From NCBI GenBank assembly GCA_001829315.1, contig MIAY01000001.1, positions 510,927 through 574,926 on the forward strand: 64,000 bases of DNA. Direction: 5' to 3'. The notes under the pieces are model-generated. The model did no database searches and was not told the DNA's origin. It was given only the letters and a program-made list of their open reading frames with translations. Made by a program: the position numbers and the translations under genes. Within the stretch, counting starts at the first letter, position 1; each line of letters opens with the position of its first letter. Of the stretch, positions 45,750-54,548 are shown piece after piece. This DNA comes from Spirochaetes bacterium GWE1_32_154 (GTDB taxonomy: Bacteria > Spirochaetota > GWE2-31-10).

Positions 45750-46883
45750 TTAAAACTGGTAATTATTCTTTATTACGATACTAACATTATTTCCGCCAAA
45801 TCCGAAAGAATTTTTTAGAAAATATTTAACTTTTAAATCACATGTTTTCTCAGGAATCATAGGATCCATTGCATCAGTAAAATCGATTCTCTGATAAATT
45901 TTTTCAGTTTCCATCATATCAATACATATTGCAATTTCATCAATTGTGGATGCTCCAAGTGTATGGCCAATGTATGATTTTAATGATGAAACCGGTACTG
46001 ATTTAAAAATCTCTTTCAGTGTCATGATTTCAACCTGATCATTCATAACAGTTCCTGTACCATGTGCACTTACGTATGATATATCGCTTTCTTTTATTCC
46101 AGCTTGTGATAACGCATTGAAAATACATTTTTTCTGGCTTTTACCTTCAGGATCCGGCGAAGAAATATGGTGACCATCAGATGTTGATGATGCGCCAACT
46201 ACTTCAAAATCACTTTTGTTTCGTGCTGTGTTTTCTAATAAGAGGATGCCGGCACCTTCACCAAGAGTAAGGCCATCCCTATGGGTTGTTAAAGGTTTAG
46301 ATTGCGTTGGGCAAACTAATTGTAATGAGTCAAAACCGATCATTGTCGTATGAGAAAGTACATCGATACCAAAAACAATCGCTCTCTCTATTATCCCGGC
46401 TTGAATTAATTTGTATGCTTGTAATATTGCATGACCTGATGAAGAACATGCCGTTGAAAAAGTCATCGCTTTTTCGAATTTGTTGTGATATTTTTTATTT
46501 ATATCGGAAGTTAGTTTGTTAAAAAAGTGATTGTTAAAAAGCTGATAATCAGATTTTCCATTTTTTAATGCTGAATACTCAAGTTCTGTGCCATCAATAC
46601 CACCTGTTGAGGTAGATAAAAAGAGAGGAACTTCTTTGTATTCATTAATTAAATCTATTATTTTATCAAATAAGCAATATGCAATTGCTGTACTTCTTGA
46701 AACAGAACCGTATTCTTCAAAGTCGTTTGGAATGGTATAAAATGGTTTTAAAAAAGAATTACCGCTGCCAGGTAATTTAGGCAACGGGTTTCTTCTATTT
46801 AGAGAATCAATAATTTCGTTTTTTTCGATGCCAAGGGAAGTTGCACTACCATAGCCCGTAATAAATACTCTATTATTTTTCAT
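45750..46883 (-). CDS. Beta-ketoacyl-ACP synthase (FabF-like)
   Basis: Extends an acyl chain on ACP by decarboxylative condensation. The triad is intact: Cys146 (TFSTACSSSGH), His274 (SAHGTGTVMNDQVE) and His307 (LKSYIGHTLGAS). At 377 aa it is shorter than FabF (about 410) and closer to ketosynthases of specialised type II systems. The start overlaps the end of the ACP gene by 11 bases, showing coupling. No FabG or FabZ is in the cluster, so reduction must use others. Confidence 0.88.
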   Translation of the reverse strand: MKNNRVFITGYGSATSLGIEKNEIIDSLNRRNPLPKLPGSGNSFLKPFYTIPNDFEEYGSVSRSTAIAYCLFDKIIDLINEYKEVPLFLSTSTGGIDGTELEYSALKNGKSDYQLFNNHFFNKLTSDINKKYHNKFEKAMTFSTACSSSGHAILQAYKLIQAGIIERAIVFGIDVLSHTTMIGFDSLQLVCPTQSKPLTTHRDGLTLGEGAGILLLENTARNKSDFEVVGASSTSDGHHISSPDPEGKSQKKCIFNALSQAGIKESDISYVSAHGTGTVMNDQVEIMTLKEIFKSVPVSSLKSYIGHTLGASTIDEIAICIDMMETEKIYQRIDFTDAMDPMIPEKTCDLKVKYFLKNSFGFGGNNVSIVIKNNYQF

Positions 46884-47124
46884 TCGTACTCAAAAAATCA
46901 TGGAATATCTTGAATGTATCAAGTTTGTTTTGGTTTAAGTCTTTATCTTTTATTTTAATACCAAATTTCTTTTCAACTTCGACAATAAGCTCTAAAACAT
47001 CTATTGAGTCAAAAAATAAACCATCTTCACCTATAAGTTGTGTGTCATCATTAATTGTTTCAATTCCATCTGTGCTTTTTGTAACATTTAAAATTACCTG
47101 TTTCAATTCATCTTTGTTTATCAA
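46873..47124 (-). CDS. Acyl carrier protein, specialised
   Basis: An 83-aa acidic product with the phosphopantetheine Ser40 in GLFFDSIDVLELIVEVEKKFGI. The usual housekeeping motif is DSLD; here it is DSID preceded by FF, as in carriers of polyene-type clusters. GGAG lies 7 bases before the ATG. It is coupled to the ketosynthase and follows secG by 27 bases. Confidence 0.88.
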   Translation of the reverse strand: MINKDELKQVILNVTKSTDGIETINDDTQLIGEDGLFFDSIDVLELIVEVEKKFGIKIKDKDLNQNKLDTFKIFHDFLSTNEK

Positions 47125-47151
47125 TGGTATCTCCTTTTCTGTTATCCCGAA

Positions 47152-47709
47152 TTATTGTGTGATAATTGTTGGTTCTGCTTCCAATGTGAATTGAACGCTA
47201 TTTAATAATTCAACAACTCTAGTTGTTTTTTCAGTTCCGAGTTTTGTTAAGTTATAATGAATTCCATTTTTGTTCAGTTCGTAATAAGTAAGAAATTCTG
47301 TTTTAATTGCTTCCTCTTCTATTTTTGCAAGAACAAGATTGTTAATGTCTGATACTAATATTGTAGTTGGAGCACTTTTTATTGCTTTTACTATTTTCAC
47401 CGTATCAGTTGTTGCTTCTTCTTTACCATATTTGTCAACGAGTAATTCATATTCAGAAATTGTTGATCTTTTTGTTGATTCAGCAGATAAAGACCCGATT
47501 ACAACACTTAATACAAAGAAAATAACGACTAAGACAGTTGTTATTTTTGTAAGCAAAGAACCTGAACTTGCACCAAAAAATGATTGAGACGAACCGCCAA
47601 TCATTCCGATACCACCACCACTTTTATCTTCCTGTAATAAAACAATCATTATTAAAAGAAAAGATACGAAAATCATAACGCCTGTTAAAATATTAATAGC
47701 TACTACCAT
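47152..47709 (-). CDS. secG: SecG translocase subunit with long C-terminal extension
   Basis: Residues 1-75 are SecG: helix 1, then MIVLLQEDKSGGGIG and GGSSQSFFGASSGSLLTKITTVLVV, then helix 2. A further 110 residues with no SecG homology follow (mixed alpha/beta, TISEYELLVDKYGKEE... to the end). Typical SecG is 75-130 aa. It is encoded 19 bases after tpiA, a common arrangement. Confidence 0.88.
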   Translation of the reverse strand: MVVAINILTGVMIFVSFLLIMIVLLQEDKSGGGIGMIGGSSQSFFGASSGSLLTKITTVLVVIFFVLSVVIGSLSAESTKRSTISEYELLVDKYGKEEATTDTVKIVKAIKSAPTTILVSDINNLVLAKIEEEAIKTEFLTYYELNKNGIHYNLTKLGTEKTTRVVELLNSVQFTLEAEPTIITQ

Positions 47710-47728
47710 TATTTTGTTTCCTTAAATA

Positions 47729-48490
47729 TTATACTTTATTAAATTTTGCAATTCTTGTAAAAGCATCAAGTTTTAGTGAAGCTCCACCAACTAATGCTCC
47801 ATCAATATTTTTTTGTGACATAAGTCCGTCAACACTTGTGTCAGTTACAGAGCCACCATATTGGATTGTAACATTATTTGCTATTGTCTGACCATAAAGA
47901 TCTGAGAGAACTTTTCTGCAATTAGCTTGAGTTTCTTCGGCTATTTCAGGTGTTGCTACCTTTCCTGTACCAATTGCCCAAACCGGTTCGTACGCAATAA
48001 CAACATTTGCCATATCATTTGCAGAAACGTCTTTAAGACCTTCTACAAGTTGTCTTCTGTTAACTTCGTCAGTTTTACCTGCTTCCCGTTCTTCAAGTAA
48101 TTCACCAATACATAAAACCGGTTTCAAACCTTTAGCTAAAGCATATTTAACTTTTTTGTTAATGAGTTGATCGGTTTCTTTGTAAATATGTCTTCTTTCT
48201 GAATGTCCAAGAAGAACATACTCAACACCAATATCAAGAAGCATATCAGCACTGATTTCACCGGTGAAAGCACCTTTTTCATTTTCATTCATGTTTTGAG
48301 CACCAAGTTTAATAATAGAACCTTTTATTGCTTCTTTTACTGCCGGTAGGCACACAAAACTCGGGCATATCATAACTTCAACATCTTTATCTAAATCTTT
48401 TATTGACTTAACCAAATCTTCTGCAAATTTCTTAGCTTCTGACGGAACCAGATTCATTTTCCAGTTACCAGCCATTAAATATTTTCTCAT
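47729..48490 (-). CDS. tpiA: Triosephosphate isomerase
   Basis: Interconverts dihydroxyacetone phosphate and glyceraldehyde-3-phosphate. From ATG 48490 (253 aa) it shows the catalytic Lys in GNWKMN, His in LLGHSERR and Glu in AYEPVWAIGTGK. GGAG lies before the start; the frame opens at 48550 but would cross the promoter. Confidence 0.97.
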   Translation of the reverse strand: MRKYLMAGNWKMNLVPSEAKKFAEDLVKSIKDLDKDVEVMICPSFVCLPAVKEAIKGSIIKLGAQNMNENEKGAFTGEISADMLLDIGVEYVLLGHSERRHIYKETDQLINKKVKYALAKGLKPVLCIGELLEEREAGKTDEVNRRQLVEGLKDVSANDMANVVIAYEPVWAIGTGKVATPEIAEETQANCRKVLSDLYGQTIANNVTIQYGGSVTDTSVDGLMSQKNIDGALVGGASLKLDAFTRIAKFNKV

Positions 48491-48521
48491 ATTTTTTCTC
48501 CAAATACAAAATTTCTGCCCG

Positions 48522-48550
48522 ATTATACATTTATGATTTTTAATTGTCAA
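48522..48550 (-). promoter_or_regulatory. tpiA promoter
   Basis: On the minus strand perfect TTGACA (48550-48545), 17-base spacer, perfect TATAAT (48527-48522). This probably drives tpiA-secG and the acyl cluster behind it. Confidence 0.8.
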
Positions 48551-48590
48551 ACCGTTTTTTTAGTTATATGTAAATTTAGTCAATATCAAT

Positions 48591-48644
48591 AGAGCCTCTT
48601 GCAAAAATACTCTTTTTTATTTCGAATTTTTGCAAGGGCCTCAC
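48591..48644. repeat. Dispersed palindromic repeat, copy F
   Basis: AGAGCCTCTTGCAAAAATAC ... TTCGAATTTTTGCAAGGGCCTC, a single hairpin in the divergent space between tpiA and the zinc protease. Confidence 0.8.
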
Positions 48645-48725
48645 TAGATATTTTTTAAGTGTATGTTGACGTTTGCATATATATTGAGTACACTAATTGT
48701 ATCTTCTCATTCTTCGGAGTACATA

Positions 48726-49421
48726 ATGTTTTTTGATCCAATGTATATAATCTTAATGATACCTGTTGCAATTTTTTCTTTTTATGCCCAGGCAAAGGTT
48801 AAATCAAATTTTAATAAATTTTCAAAAATACCAAACAGATCAAATTTAACCGGCCGGGAAGTTGCTGAGTTAATTCTGAAACGAAATGGTGTTACCACTG
48901 TTGCTGTTAAAAAAACCGGCGGTTGGTTGTCCGATCATTATTCATCTGCTGAAAAAGTTTTGCGATTATCAGAAGGTGTTTATAATTCAAATTCAATTGC
49001 AGCTATCGGGATTGCAGCTCATGAAGCGGGGCATGCAATTCAACATCATACAGGTTTTTCTATAATGCAGTTATGGCTGTCGTTTGCAAAACCTGCTTCT
49101 ATTGCTAGTAATATGTCAATCTGGCTTATTATGATTGGTTCAATGATAAATTTTATGGGGCTTGCAATCTTTGGTTTTTTTCTATTTTTGTTTGTTGTTA
49201 TTTTTCAAATAATAACATTACCGGTTGAGTTTGATGCTTCAAACCGTGCTAAAAAGTTATTGACTGATTATAATATAATAAGTGCCAGTGATAAAAAAGG
49301 TGTTAATTCTGTTCTTGACAGTGCCGCATTAACATACATTGCTGCTGCTACGGCATCCGTTGTTCAATTATTATATTGGGCAATACGATTAGGTTTGCTC
49401 GGCGGAAGAAGAAATGATTAA
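48726..49421 (+). CDS. Membrane zinc metallopeptidase (YugP-like, PF04298-type)
   Basis: The 231-aa product has an N-terminal membrane helix, then AAHEAGHAIQHHTG, the HExxH-type zinc site (HEAGH), further membrane helices (about 125-175) and a VEFDASNRAKKLL segment with the third ligand region. The family's substrate is unknown. I choose ATG 48726, since GGAG precedes it by 6 bases; the frame opens at 48663. Its end overlaps the LacI gene by 4 bases. Confidence 0.88.
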   Translation: MFFDPMYIILMIPVAIFSFYAQAKVKSNFNKFSKIPNRSNLTGREVAELILKRNGVTTVAVKKTGGWLSDHYSSAEKVLRLSEGVYNSNSIAAIGIAAHEAGHAIQHHTGFSIMQLWLSFAKPASIASNMSIWLIMIGSMINFMGLAIFGFFLFLFVVIFQIITLPVEFDASNRAKKLLTDYNIISASDKKGVNSVLDSAALTYIAAATASVVQLLYWAIRLGLLGGRRND

Positions 49422-50383
49422 GTTCGTCTTTTTACGATATTCGGGAGAATTACTTCCTGAACAGGTGTTTTACTGTCAGTTGTAATTAATCGTACAAGTT
49501 CGGCTGCACCTTTTTTCCCTATTTCATAAGCCGGCTGGTGAATTGTTGTCAGTCCTAATAATTCAGACATTACCATATCATCAAAACCGACAATCGGTAT
49601 GTCTTTTTGAATCTCTTTTAATGCTGTTAAGCCTAAATATGCCAATGTGTCGCAGAAAAAGAATATACCATCTACATTGTTTTCTGATACAATTTTCTTT
49701 GTTATTGTATATGCATCATCATTGTGTAAATTAACAAATTTTTCAATACAATCAGTAATTCCGGATTCTGATAAATAATTTTTAAACCCGGCAAGTCTTT
49801 CGTCTTGAATTGTATGCTTTTCATCGTGACCTATGTATGCAATATGCTGTGCCTTTTTATCTATCAAATGTTTAGCAGCGAGTTCTCCACCATATTTGTT
49901 ATCAATATAAATTGAAGATGAGCCTTCTACGCAGGTATCAACAAAGACAAATTTTGTGTTTGTCAAATTCATCATTTCAATAACCCGTTTTGGAATTGCA
50001 ACTCCAATGATGATAATACCGGCAAATCGTTCGTTAACAAGATATTCATAAAAATCGCTTTGATTTCGTGCAAGATTAAATATTGAAATATTATATTTAT
50101 CGATTACTAATCTGTCATTTATACCTTTTATTACTTCAAACCAGAAATTATGGTTGATATCAGGTATTATTATTCCAACGGTTGTGTGAGTGTAATTACC
50201 TCTTTTTCTATTACGCATTTCTGTAGTGCCAATATAATTTTTATCATGTATGATTTTCAGGATACGATCTTTAACCCGGGGGTCAATATTTTCATTACCT
50301 GACAAAACTTTTCTGACTACATCAATACTCACTCCGGCAATCTTTGCTATATTTTCTAAATTATTTTCTGAAGAATCATTCAT
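49418..50383 (-). CDS. LacI-family transcriptional regulator
   Basis: The 321-aa product has an N-terminal helix-turn-helix (NLENIAKIAGVSIDVVRKVLSGNENID; the usual 'VS-TVSRVL' reads VSIDVVRKVL) and a periplasmic-binding-like effector domain (HTTVGIIIPDINHNFWFEVIKG, DGIFFFCDTLAYLGLTALKE, VGFDDM, TTIHQPAYEIG). The effector is likely a sugar. No sugar operon is adjacent; the GH36 enzyme is 25 kb away. Start 50383 or 50389. Confidence 0.88.
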   Translation of the reverse strand: MNDSSENNLENIAKIAGVSIDVVRKVLSGNENIDPRVKDRILKIIHDKNYIGTTEMRNRKRGNYTHTTVGIIIPDINHNFWFEVIKGINDRLVIDKYNISIFNLARNQSDFYEYLVNERFAGIIIIGVAIPKRVIEMMNLTNTKFVFVDTCVEGSSSIYIDNKYGGELAAKHLIDKKAQHIAYIGHDEKHTIQDERLAGFKNYLSESGITDCIEKFVNLHNDDAYTITKKIVSENNVDGIFFFCDTLAYLGLTALKEIQKDIPIVGFDDMVMSELLGLTTIHQPAYEIGKKGAAELVRLITTDSKTPVQEVILPNIVKRRT

Positions 50384-50518
50384 AAACATTATCCCGATTT
50401 TTTTTTGTGTAACAAACTTTTTCTTTTTAATTGTATCAATTTTAATCCAACTAATCAAATTGTTTTTTTTATATGGGATAAATCAATTTTTCTGTTACAG
50501 AAATTTTACCTATTGATT

Positions 50519-50568
50519 AACATACAAAAATATCCTGTAAATTTTTAATTTTTGTATGTAGAGCCTCT
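50519..50568. repeat. Dispersed palindromic repeat, copy G (relic)
   Basis: ACATACAAAAAT (50520-50531) pairs with ATTTTTGTATGT (50549-50560), followed by AGAGCCTC, the outer end of other copies. Strongly diverged. Confidence 0.5.
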
Positions 50569-50599
50569 GTATCATTAGTATTAAATTTTCAATGATTAT

Positions 50600-50628
50600 T
50601 TGACAAATTGCATTTAACCATCTATTAT
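50600..50628 (+). promoter_or_regulatory. Promoter of the ABC-F gene
   Basis: TTGACA (50600-50605), 17-base spacer, TATTAT (50623-50628), about 30 bases before the start. Confidence 0.75.
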
Positions 50629-50658
50629 CCCGTTACATTATGTTATTTGGAGCAATGA

Positions 50659-52539
50659 ATGAATATTATATCTATAAATAAACTTGAGAAACATGGCAGA
50701 GAAGAACCTCTGTTTTCAGATATTACTTTTGGCCTGGAATTCGGCGAGAAAGTTGCATTAATTGGTAAAAACGGATGCGGTAAAAGTACATTGTTAAAAA
50801 TTATAGCCGGTGTTGTGCCGTCTGATGGTGGAACGGTTAGTATAAATAATGATGCAAGTATATCGTATCTTGCACAGGATCCGGCATTTAACCCGAATGA
50901 TACGATAAGGGAATTCGTTTTCAAACGCGGGAATTATAAAGCGCGATTAATTAATGACTATGAAAAAGCATGTGAGGAATTAGCACATTCAAAAGATACC
51001 ACGATAGAAAAAAGATTTAATGATTTACTTCATCAGATGGATAATGAAAATGCCTGGAATTATGAGCAGGAAATAAAATCAATCTTAAGTGTTCTGGGGA
51101 TTGAGGATTTAAGTCAGATGATGAAAGGTCTGTCAGGCGGTATGTTAAAAAAAGTTGAATTGGCACAAGTTCTGATAGAGGATAATGACTTACTTCTTCT
51201 GGATGAACCGACAAATCATCTTGATATTTCAACCATTAAATGGCTTGAGGATTATCTGGTGAAGTCAAATAAAACGGTGTTTATGGTTACACATGATCGA
51301 TATTTTCTTGATACTATCTGTACGACAATTTATGAAATAGAAAATGGTAAAATTAAAATGTATAAAGGTAATTTTACATATTATTTAGAAAAAAAAGAAG
51401 CTGAGTCTGCTTCATTAGTTCGTAATGAAGAAAAAATTGAGTCAATTCTTCGGACTGAAATGGAATGGTTACGTCGGGGGCCAAAAGCAAGGGGAACGAA
51501 AGCTAAGGCTCGAAAAGATTCAATATATAAATTAATTAATCGTGATAAACTTGCTGAAGATAAAGAGTTTGCATTTGAAATATCCGGTAAAAGATTAGGA
51601 AGTAAAATCCTTGAAATTGAAAAAATTAATAAAAGCTATGGCGACAAAAGTGTCATTAAAAACTTTTCGTATTTGTTTAAGAAAGGTGAACGAATCGGTT
51701 TGTTTGGAGAAAACGGTGCAGGGAAAACAACGTTGCTTGATTTGTTTACAGGAAATAAAAAACCTGATAGCGGAAAAATAAGCCGTGGTGATAATACCCT
51801 TTTTGGATATTATAAACAAAACCCTGATATTACTAATGAAGAAATCACTGTTTTACAGTATATAAAAGAAAGTGCAGAAATAATAAAATTACCCGATGGT
51901 ACAGAACTTACGGCGACTAAATTATTAGAACGATTCGGGTTTGATGGTAAAATTCAGCATTCAAGCCTTCAGAATTTATCCGGTGGAGAAAAGAAAAGAG
52001 TGTATCTTGTTAAACTCTTAATTAGTAATCCAAATTTTTTAATACTTGATGAGCCGACAAACGATCTTGATATTTATACATTATCAGTTCTGGAAGATTT
52101 CTTAATGAAATTTGGCGGATGTCTTGTTATTGTGTCGCATGACCGGTATTTTATGGATAAAATAGCAGAAACTTTATTGATAATTGATAACGGTGGTGAA
52201 GTATCAGGTTTTACCGGTTCCTGTTCAGAATATATTGAATTAAAAGCAGAGCTTGAAGAAGAAGCACGATTGCAGGCGAATAAGAAAACCACTTCATCGA
52301 AAGAAGTACCTCAACCGGCTGTTAAAGAAAAAAGAAAACTATCCTTTAAAGAAACAAAAGAGTTAGAAACTATTGAATCGGAAATTGAAACTCTTGAAAA
52401 TGAAAAAACTGAGTTGGAAATTAAAATGTCATCCGGTGAATCAGATCATACAAAACTTCGGGATTGGTCGATACAATTTGATGAGTTGGGAAAAAAACTC
52501 CAGAATAAATATACAAGATGGGAAGAATTGTTATCGTAA
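50659..52539 (+). CDS. ABC-F ATPase, Uup-type
   Basis: A 626-aa soluble protein with two ATPase halves: GKNGCGKSTLLKI, LSGGMLKKVELAQVL, LLLLDEPTNHLD, then GENGAGKTTLLDL, LSGGEKKRVYLVKLL, LILDEPTNDLD. The linker carries the EWLRRGPKARGTKAKAR pattern typical of Uup, and a coiled-coil tail (ELETIESEIETLENEKTELE). It acts on ribosomes or branched DNA; no membrane part. GGAG precedes ATG 50659. Confidence 0.92.
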   Translation: MNIISINKLEKHGREEPLFSDITFGLEFGEKVALIGKNGCGKSTLLKIIAGVVPSDGGTVSINNDASISYLAQDPAFNPNDTIREFVFKRGNYKARLINDYEKACEELAHSKDTTIEKRFNDLLHQMDNENAWNYEQEIKSILSVLGIEDLSQMMKGLSGGMLKKVELAQVLIEDNDLLLLDEPTNHLDISTIKWLEDYLVKSNKTVFMVTHDRYFLDTICTTIYEIENGKIKMYKGNFTYYLEKKEAESASLVRNEEKIESILRTEMEWLRRGPKARGTKAKARKDSIYKLINRDKLAEDKEFAFEISGKRLGSKILEIEKINKSYGDKSVIKNFSYLFKKGERIGLFGENGAGKTTLLDLFTGNKKPDSGKISRGDNTLFGYYKQNPDITNEEITVLQYIKESAEIIKLPDGTELTATKLLERFGFDGKIQHSSLQNLSGGEKKRVYLVKLLISNPNFLILDEPTNDLDIYTLSVLEDFLMKFGGCLVIVSHDRYFMDKIAETLLIIDNGGEVSGFTGSCSEYIELKAELEEEARLQANKKTTSSKEVPQPAVKEKRKLSFKETKELETIESEIETLENEKTELEIKMSSGESDHTKLRDWSIQFDELGKKLQNKYTRWEELLS

Positions 52540-52617
52540 TAAAAAAAGACTTGAATTATTGAATGTAATATATTAGGATATGCGAATGTTATTTGATGTT
52601 TTGATTCGGGAGAAATA

Positions 52618-52752
52618 ATGAAAAAAATTCAATACGGGATTTTATTTATTTCAATTGTTTTTATTATTACCGGAGTTGTTTTTGGCGACCTCTATAATGG
52701 GATATTTATCAAAGCTATCAATATTTGTCTGGAATGTATAGGAATCGGATGA
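52618..52752 (+). CDS. 44-aa membrane microprotein with C-terminal CLEC motif (CD1871A-like)
   Basis: A 44-residue product: a single membrane helix (GILFISIVFIITGVVFG) and the ending INICLECIGIG. This matches the small CXXC family known from Clostridioides (CD1871A), whose role is undefined. GGGAG lies 7 bases before the ATG. Its stop overlaps the start of the polyferredoxin gene (ATGA), so the two are coupled. Too short for most ORF callers. Confidence 0.8.
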   Translation: MKKIQYGILFISIVFIITGVVFGDLYNGIFIKAINICLECIGIG

Positions 52753-53615
52753 AAAAAATAAGACATGCTGTTCAATTAATATTTGCAATTCTTTTAAATA
52801 GTGATTTTTTCAATGTAATTAAAATACTAATATCCGGGAAAGCGCGGGTTAGTGCAACAGTCATGAAAAACATATGTGTTCCCGGGTTAAATTGTTATTC
52901 ATGTCCTTCAGCATTAGGTGCATGTCCGATTGGAGCACTTCAGTTTTATTTGAATGATGTAAGTTTAAAAATCCAGTTGAAAGAAAAGCTTAATTTTGCA
53001 GGATTATATATTCTTGGTTTTTTTGGGTTTACCGGAATTCTCGGAGGCAGATTGTTTTGCGGATGGGTTTGCCCGTTTGGTGCGTTGCAGGAGCTGATTA
53101 ATCGAATAACAAAGAAAAATGTTACGTTACCAAATTTACTTGAAAAAGGACGGTTTGTTATTCTTGCTGTTTTTGTTTTTATTTTACCTTTGTTCCTTTA
53201 TAATATATCGCTATTATCCCCCTGGTTTTGTAAATTGATTTGTCCCTCGGGAACCTTGCTTGCCGGAATTCCATTGTTATTGATTGATAAAGATCTTAGA
53301 AGTTCAGCCTCGTATATAACGTTATTAAAATTTACAATTCTATTGTTCATTATCATTTCATTATTGTTTTCAAACCGGTTTTTTTGTAAAACAATGTGCC
53401 CGCTTGGTGCTATCTGGGGAATATTTAATCGTATTAGTATTTTCAATATTAACTACGATAAAAATATTTGTATTTCATGTGGTAAATGTTCCAATAAATG
53501 TCCTATGAATCTTGATGTTATAAAAGAGTATAGATCATCAAAATGTATCCGTTGTTTAGAATGTAATTCAGCATGTCCGACAAGCAGTTTAACTTTTGGA
53601 AAATATAAAAATTAA
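52749..53615 (+). CDS. Membrane polyferredoxin (4Fe-4S, NosR/YccM-like)
   Basis: The 288-aa product has about four to five membrane helices alternating with cysteine motifs: CVPGLNCYSCPSALGACPIG, CGWVCPFGALQ, CKLICPSGT, CKTMCPLGA, then two 4Fe-4S sites CISCGKCSNKCP and CIRCLECNSACP. It moves electrons across or along the inner membrane. I start at ATG 52749, within the stop of the CXXC gene. A TlpA-like lipoprotein follows after 10 bases. Confidence 0.88.
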   Translation: MKKIRHAVQLIFAILLNSDFFNVIKILISGKARVSATVMKNICVPGLNCYSCPSALGACPIGALQFYLNDVSLKIQLKEKLNFAGLYILGFFGFTGILGGRLFCGWVCPFGALQELINRITKKNVTLPNLLEKGRFVILAVFVFILPLFLYNISLLSPWFCKLICPSGTLLAGIPLLLIDKDLRSSASYITLLKFTILLFIIISLLFSNRFFCKTMCPLGAIWGIFNRISIFNINYDKNICISCGKCSNKCPMNLDVIKEYRSSKCIRCLECNSACPTSSLTFGKYKN

Positions 53616-53625
53616 GGAGTTTTCA

Positions 53626-54426
53626 ATGAAACACGGTATCGCAGTAATTTTTTTTGTATTATTTGTTTTTTCATGTAAATCTAAAAATGAGAGTCATATT
53701 GTAACGATAAATTCGATGGCAGATAGAACTTTTGAAGCTGTTTTATCTGAATATCAATATGATGTTGCTGTTATTAATTATTTTGCAACATATTGCAGCC
53801 CGTGTAAAAAAGAATTACCGTTGATGGAAAAATTAAACTCAGAATTCAAAGACAAACGGGTTGTTTTTCTAAGTTTTACAACAGAAACAGAAGCTATGGA
53901 ACCGTCAATTCGCGGGATGATGAAACTCCTCGGGGTTACATATCCGGTTTATTATAACGCACCTTCAGTTTTTTTTAATGACCCTATTTCTGTTTTACCG
54001 GTTACCTATATACTTAATGGAAATAATGAAATAGTTGAGCGACTTGTCGGTTTGTTTCAAGCTGATACATTAAAAGAAATTATTAATACAAATCGTAAAA
54101 ATACATCTGCGGAAGTTTCTTATGAAAAAAAAGCAGATAATATGTATTATTCAGTTCAGGCTGTCCGGGATAATAATTTGGTTTTACTGTCATTTCATGC
54201 AAAGAAACCTTATAAATTAGGTGGTGAAGAATATCCGCCGATGGAAATAACTATAAATGGCAAAGAATCGCAGAAATTTCAATTGGAATATTCTAAAGAC
54301 GGATATTCACTCAGATTACAAAATCTAAGTGATGTAAAAGAGCTTTCAGGCCATATAAAAGCTTTTGCTTGTACCGAATCAAATTGTTTTATTATTGATG
54401 AAAATTTTACAGTTTCTATACAATAA
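53626..54426 (+). CDS. TlpA/ResA-like thioredoxin lipoprotein
   Basis: The 266-aa product has a lipoprotein signal (FVLFVFSC), a thioredoxin fold with active-site ATYCSPCKKELP (CSPC) and cis-Pro region near ISVLPVTYILN, and a 100-residue C-terminal beta domain (YYSVQAVRDNN ... ESNCFIIDENF) with a lone Cys. AAGGAG precedes ATG 53626. It likely receives electrons from the polyferredoxin, or passes them, to reduce extracytoplasmic disulfides. Confidence 0.85.
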   Translation: MKHGIAVIFFVLFVFSCKSKNESHIVTINSMADRTFEAVLSEYQYDVAVINYFATYCSPCKKELPLMEKLNSEFKDKRVVFLSFTTETEAMEPSIRGMMKLLGVTYPVYYNAPSVFFNDPISVLPVTYILNGNNEIVERLVGLFQADTLKEIINTNRKNTSAEVSYEKKADNMYYSVQAVRDNNLVLLSFHAKKPYKLGGEEYPPMEITINGKESQKFQLEYSKDGYSLRLQNLSDVKELSGHIKAFACTESNCFIIDENFTVSIQ

Positions 54427-54548
54427 ATTGTATATGATTTTGGTCGTTACAAATAGTTTCTTGTATAAATTTACAAAATGAAGTACCTTTAATACCATAG
54501 AATGAAGAGATGCTGAAGTTAATCGGTAATGAGAATAAGGGGTCTGAA

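Noticed and set aside
50381-50634. Repeated ATTATCCCG boxes as LacI-regulator operators
   Set aside because: Only two matches, at different distances from the genes and not palindromic in themselves; too weak to call.
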